From: JAEDHM01 sp964368645
GTDB lineage: Bacteria > Bacillota > Clostridia > Christensenellales > CAG-1252
Direction: 5' to 3'
DNA length: 64,000 bases
Assembly (NCBI GenBank): GCA_964368645.1
Contig: CAYJBY010000005.1
Span: forward strand, 1-64,000
Positions 61,173 through 64,000 of this stretch are shown here, piece after piece. Position 1 is the stretch's first letter, and each line of letters opens with the position of its first letter. A program made the translations under genes and the position numbers. Below the pieces are notes generated by a model. That model was not told where the DNA came from. It was given only the letters and a program-made list of their open reading frames with translations, and ran no database searches.

Positions 61173-62012
61173 TTATATAATGGATTTATCCAAAAAATAG
61201 AAACTGGTGGCTAAGCAAGCAACGCTGTTGCCGCGGTATTTTGCCACGTCGTCCTTAATCGCCTTGTTCCACTCGGTGTCGTCGAAGTTGGCGTTGATTT
61301 CAAAATTTTCGGGGTAGTCAACGGTAAAATACAGATATGCGGTTTTGACCGTTCTGTTCTCCTGATAATAAATACTGCCGTCCGCGTTAGTCTTCGTAAA
61401 ATACACTATATCATTGTTTATCGTGTATTTTGCGGTAATTGTGCTAAAGGTTTTTGCCGTAGCGTCATAGCTGTACATATATCCGTCGAAGAGCTTGATA
61501 TAGGTATCGTTTTCAACGCTGTAATATACGCCCTCCAAGGAGTCCAAAGCCCCCTCGAAGTTAGTGCTTCTGGTGTAGGTGACGGCGTTAGCGGAAATTA
61601 CTTTCTTTTCGGAATAATACATCTCCTCCTCCACTACGATAGCGTCGGTAAGGGTTTTAATATCCGCCGCGTCCATAGTGCCTTGCGCGGTTAGATATTC
61701 GGTATAGGATTTTTTGAGCTGATTGAGCATCGTAGCGTCGTAGCTGACGGAAAAGCCGTTAATACCATCTGCCATTTTTACAGTGGCTTGAATGTAGGTT
61801 GAATCGGCAAAATAGGTAAAACAGCTTGTCAAGTCCTCCGAAAAACGCATACTCTTACCAGATTGTAAATATCTTTGACTGTTCGAACTGTAATAACACT
61901 CGTAATAATCCGCCGAGGAAACCAGTTTTTTGGTGTTACAGCCGGAAAGTGCGCAAACCGAAGCGAGAACTAATACGATTATTAAGGCTATGCATGGGAT
62001 AAACTTTTTCAT
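61173..62012 (-). CDS. Lipoprotein of unknown function
   Basis: The 279-residue precursor has a type II signal peptide with lipobox LSGC (Cys at residue 25). The mature part is Tyr/Thr/Ser-rich, with repeated beta patterns (YIKLFDGYMYSYDATAKTFS, TAKYTINNDIVYF). Similar small lipoproteins are common in Clostridia and I recognise no family. AGGAG stands 5 nt before the ATG. A membrane-surface location is certain only as far as the lipobox shows. Confidence 0.75.
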   Translation of the reverse strand: MKKFIPCIALIIVLVLASVCALSGCNTKKLVSSADYYECYYSSNSQRYLQSGKSMRFSEDLTSCFTYFADSTYIQATVKMADGINGFSVSYDATMLNQLKKSYTEYLTAQGTMDAADIKTLTDAIVVEEEMYYSEKKVISANAVTYTRSTNFEGALDSLEGVYYSVENDTYIKLFDGYMYSYDATAKTFSTITAKYTINNDIVYFTKTNADGSIYYQENRTVKTAYLYFTVDYPENFEINANFDDTEWNKAIKDDVAKYRGNSVACLATSFYFLDKSII

Positions 62013-62204
62013 AGTAACTCCTTGAGTTAATATGTTACCACATTTTAGAGGGAAATGTCAATGCGCAAAAGGAATTGCCCTCATAAACGGTTTGTTTTAT
62101 ATACGAGAGAAACTAAGTATGGCTCTTTAGCGGTTTTGTAAACCACAGATTAAGATTATATTCCGACACCCGAAAAAATGGCGTAAATAGCGAAACGTGC
62201 GCAA

Positions 62205-62502
62205 TTAAAGCCCCTTTTTTATTGGCAATTCGTCAAAATCGGAATGATAACAAAAGTGCAAACACAACAAAATCGGAATAACGTAAAGTCGAAACGCGGA
62301 AAAACTGATAAACAACACAAACGGAAAAATAACAAAAAGCGGAAACGCCACAAAGCTGAAATACGAAAAAGCTGATATACAACACAAGCAAAAATTGCAC
62401 ACAAACGAAAATACGGCAAAATCGAAAACACCGCAAAAAAGCAGAAATGCGTCAAATCGAAAAGTGTCGAAGCCTCAAATACAGCAAAATCGGAAATACA
62501 AC
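62205..62502. repeat. A-rich, T-poor intergenic segment with degenerate repeats
   Basis: About 300 bases after the tRNA-Gln terminator are strongly A-rich on the plus strand. They contain many imperfect copies of short units such as CAAAATCGGAAATACAACAA and GCAAAATCGAAAAC. Open frames on the minus strand here are Phe/Cys/Leu-only and not credible. Confidence 0.6.
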
Positions 62503-62527
62503 AAAAAAAGATGCAATTACTTGCATC
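62503..62527 (-). terminator. tRNA-Gln terminator
   Basis: Minus strand GATGCAA/TTGCATC perfect stem (62527-62510) and seven T. Confidence 0.9.
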
Positions 62528-62533
62528 TTTGAT

Positions 62534-62607
62534 TGGCAGGAGTAGTCGGAATCGAACCAACACCATAGGAGTCAGAGGCCTATGTGCTACCACTACACCA
62601 TACTCCA
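62534..62607 (-). tRNA. tRNA-Gln (anticodon CTG)
   Basis: A 74-base cloverleaf with encoded CCA. The anticodon loop CTCTGAC carries CTG; G73 and the weak 1-72 pair fit glutamine tRNA. The first acceptor pair is U-U and the last anticodon-stem pair (31-39) is C-U, both unusual. Confidence 0.88.
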
Positions 62608-62620
62608 TCACAGCATTGCT

Positions 62621-62649
62621 ATTATATTACAAAAAAAACGCGGTTGCAA
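62621..62649 (-). promoter_or_regulatory. tRNA-Gln promoter
   Basis: Minus strand TTGCAA (62649-62644), 17-bp spacer, TATAAT (62626-62621). Confidence 0.8.
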
Positions 62650-62665
62650 CTGTTTTTCAATAGTT

Positions 62666-62995
62666 TTATGAGGTTTGCTCAAAAAAATCCTTTTGCTTTT
62701 TTACTTTATTGAGAACGAAAGTTAAAATCGAGCAAAAAACGCTGATGCCGAGAAAGAACCACATCACAACGTCTATGTATTCCCTTAAAAAAACCGCCAA
62801 AAGCAGAGTTATCGCCGCCGCAACCGCGTTGCCCAGCGCAATTACGGCAAAAGCCTTCAGCGGACACACGTGAGTGAAACAGGCGATTACGCTCCCCGAC
62901 CATACTCCCGTCATAGGCGCGGGTATGGCGACAAACAGCATTAACCCCAATAGCTTTTTCCTCTCGCTGACGGTTGCGCCGTCGCCGTCCAACTG
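62666..62995 (-). CDS. Small multidrug export family protein (COG2426), N-terminus lost in gap
   Basis: The visible 110 residues show KKLLGLMLFVAIPAPMTGVW and SGSVIACFTHV, the signature of the small multidrug export family (PF06695), followed by two more membrane helices (IALGNAVAAAITLLLAVFL, VVMWFFLGISVFCSILTFVL). The reading frame continues into the N gap, so the start is missing. The function of the family is not well established. It lies upstream of tRNA-Gln on the same strand. Confidence 0.78.
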   Translation of the reverse strand, partial: QLDGDGATVSERKKLLGLMLFVAIPAPMTGVWSGSVIACFTHVCPLKAFAVIALGNAVAAAITLLLAVFLREYIDVVMWFFLGISVFCSILTFVLNKVKKQKDFFEQTS

Positions 62996-63095
62996 NNNNN
63001 NNNNNNNNNNNNNNNNNNNNNNNNNNNNNNNNNNNNNNNNNNNNNNNNNNNNNNNNNNNNNNNNNNNNNNNNNNNNNNNNNNNNNNNNNNNNNNN
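62996..63095. other. Assembly gap of 100 N
   Basis: The flanks share no visible overlap, so sequence is really missing here, including the start of the export protein gene and the -35 box of the next gene. Confidence 0.9.
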
Positions 63096-63101
63096 GTTGC
63101 T

Positions 63102-63107
63102 TATAAT
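63102..63107 (+). promoter_or_regulatory. -10 box of the TtcA-like gene
   Basis: TATAAT lies 8 nt before the ATG at 63116; the -35 box would lie in the gap. No ribosome binding site is present. Confidence 0.6.
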
Positions 63108-63115
63108 TTTTAATT

Positions 63116-63850
63116 ATGAAACAGATTTTAGGCGGACTGCGTAAGGCGGTTACAGATTATCGAATGATTGACGACGGCGACAAGATAGTCGTCGGCGTTT
63201 CGGGCGGCAAGGACAGTCTTGTGCTTTTTGAAGCACTGAAACGCTACCGCCGTTTTTCCCCTCAGCACTTCGAGCTGATAGGCGTTCACGTGGATATGGG
63301 ATTCAAGAACGCGGACGAAAAGGGGCTTGAAGCCGTGAAACGGTACTTTGACGAGAGCGGAGTTCAACTTATAGTTGAAAAGACGGACATCGCCGAGATA
63401 CTTTTCGACGTTAGGAAGGAAAGCAACCCTTGCAGTCTTTGTTCTAAAATGCGGCGCGGCGCACTGTGCAACGCGGCGGTAAATCTCGGTGCCAGTAAGC
63501 TGGCTCTAGGTCATCACGCGGACGACGTTTTGGATACGATGCTCCTGTCCTTTATGTTCGAGGGCAGGCTATCTACCCTTGCGCCGAAAAGCCTGATGAG
63601 CAGGACGGGCGTTACCGTCATAAGACCGCTGATTTACCTATCCGAATGCGACGTTGCCGGCGCGGCGAAAAAGCTGGAGCTTCCCGTGCTTTTCAACCCC
63701 TGCCCCGAGGACAAGCATACTCAGCGCGAGTATATGAAAAAACTGGTGGATAATATCCGCAAGGATATTCCCTGCGCCAAGGAACGTATGATTTCCGCTA
63801 TAGAAAGTCCGGAAAGATACAATCTTTGGGCTAAACGGACGGAGGACTAG
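63116..63850 (+). CDS. tRNA 2-thiolation enzyme of the TtcA/TtuA type
   Basis: The 244-residue protein is a PP-loop ATPase: SGGKDS at 29-34 binds ATP for adenylation of the tRNA base. CSLCSKMRRG near residue 107 supplies the CxxC, and CPED near residue 197 a further Cys, the set that holds the 4Fe-4S cluster in TtcA. GHHADDVLDT is the family motif in the middle. It would thiolate C32 or another base in tRNA; the exact site cannot be told. It appears leaderless. Confidence 0.85.
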   Translation: MKQILGGLRKAVTDYRMIDDGDKIVVGVSGGKDSLVLFEALKRYRRFSPQHFELIGVHVDMGFKNADEKGLEAVKRYFDESGVQLIVEKTDIAEILFDVRKESNPCSLCSKMRRGALCNAAVNLGASKLALGHHADDVLDTMLLSFMFEGRLSTLAPKSLMSRTGVTVIRPLIYLSECDVAGAAKKLELPVLFNPCPEDKHTQREYMKKLVDNIRKDIPCAKERMISAIESPERYNLWAKRTED

Positions 63851-64000
63851 AGTTCTCCTTAAGGTATTTGATTCGGGTGCTTTCGCCACCTCTGATATGC
63901 CTTTCCGCCAGATTGACGGCAAGCACGGAAGCTACCCTTTCAAACAACTCCTTATCAAGGGTTTTCAGCCTTTTGGTAACGTCGGCGTGCACCGTGGATT
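63831..64000 (-). CDS. C-terminal part of an unrecognised protein
   Basis: An open frame enters from the right edge and stops at 63831, overlapping the convergent TtcA-like gene by 20 bases. The visible 55 residues (VTKRLKTLDKELFERVASV, then AVNLAERHIRGGESTRIKYL) are helical and highly charged. GGESTRIKYLKE looks like a conserved tail, but I do not recognise the family. Confidence 0.55.
   Translation of the reverse strand, partial: STVHADVTKRLKTLDKELFERVASVLAVNLAERHIRGGESTRIKYLKENSSPPSV

Noticed and set aside
62219..62611. Minus-strand frames coding Phe/Leu/Cys-rich proteins
   Set aside because: They translate the A-rich repeat segment and the tRNA-Gln gene; composition and position exclude real genes.
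62970..63115. Second gap as an unmerged overlap like the first
   Set aside because: The bases on both sides of 62996-63095 share no visible repeat, so sequence seems to be missing.

Overview
The window reads as a chromosomal piece of a spore-forming member of the Clostridia (Bacillota), probably from a metagenome assembly. SpoVT, a SpoVB/MurJ-type flippase, a SpoIIQ-like LytM protein, the murB-whiA-dnaE-pfkA order, DUF5685 and the AGGAGG-type ribosome binding sites support this. Two runs of exactly 100 N (41433-41532 and 62996-63095) are scaffold gaps; the first is flanked by a 55-base duplication and is probably artificial.

Layout. 1-4760 is an accessory island: small unknown genes, a worn LlaJI-type restriction locus, and a complete promoter, SAM-clan riboswitch and terminator module. 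4914-31500 is a dense minus-strand housekeeping block: 23S rRNA methyltransferase, galE, PPi- and ATP-dependent phosphofructokinases side by side, dnaE-whiA-murB, a HAD phosphatase, uvrC, an ArsR regulator, a DUF5685/J-domain/membrane cassette, trpS, thrC, prfA, a DUF1385-PrmC fusion, rpmE, a tyrosine phosphatase and a GH3 glycosidase. 31597-38733 holds a CAT-like acetyltransferase, two plus-strand genes that look leaderless, and an operon of one secreted protein, three membrane proteins and an ABC ATPase. 39193-41989 is a CsoR-controlled heavy-metal P-type ATPase with a Cys/His-rich N-terminus. 41990-45284 has tRNA-Arg(ACG), repeats, a TfoX-like protein and an MFS transporter. From 45.5 kb most genes are on the plus strand: a ComEC-like metallo-hydrolase, an amino acid kinase, spoVT, a flippase, mazG, dusB, trmL, the lower glycolytic genes pgk-tpiA-gpmI, then a sodium:solute symporter. 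The end carries a phosphatase-like gene, the SpoIIQ-like protein, a lipoprotein, tRNA-Gln(CTG), a truncated small multidrug export protein, a TtcA-like protein and a partial gene.

The most interesting signal is at 56828-57008, ahead of the sodium:solute symporter. A 27-codon leader ORF contains nine tyrosine codons, five of them consecutive. An 11-bp antiterminator overlaps its stop codon, and a terminator with eight U follows. This is a full ribosome-mediated attenuation device and predicts that the symporter imports tyrosine. The leader ATG lies 7 nt after a -10 box. The same arrangement (a TATAAT-like box 6-9 nt before ATG, no Shine-Dalgarno sequence) recurs at uvrC, the HAD gene, 32433, 32984, 59833 and 63116, so this organism seems to use leaderless mRNAs often.
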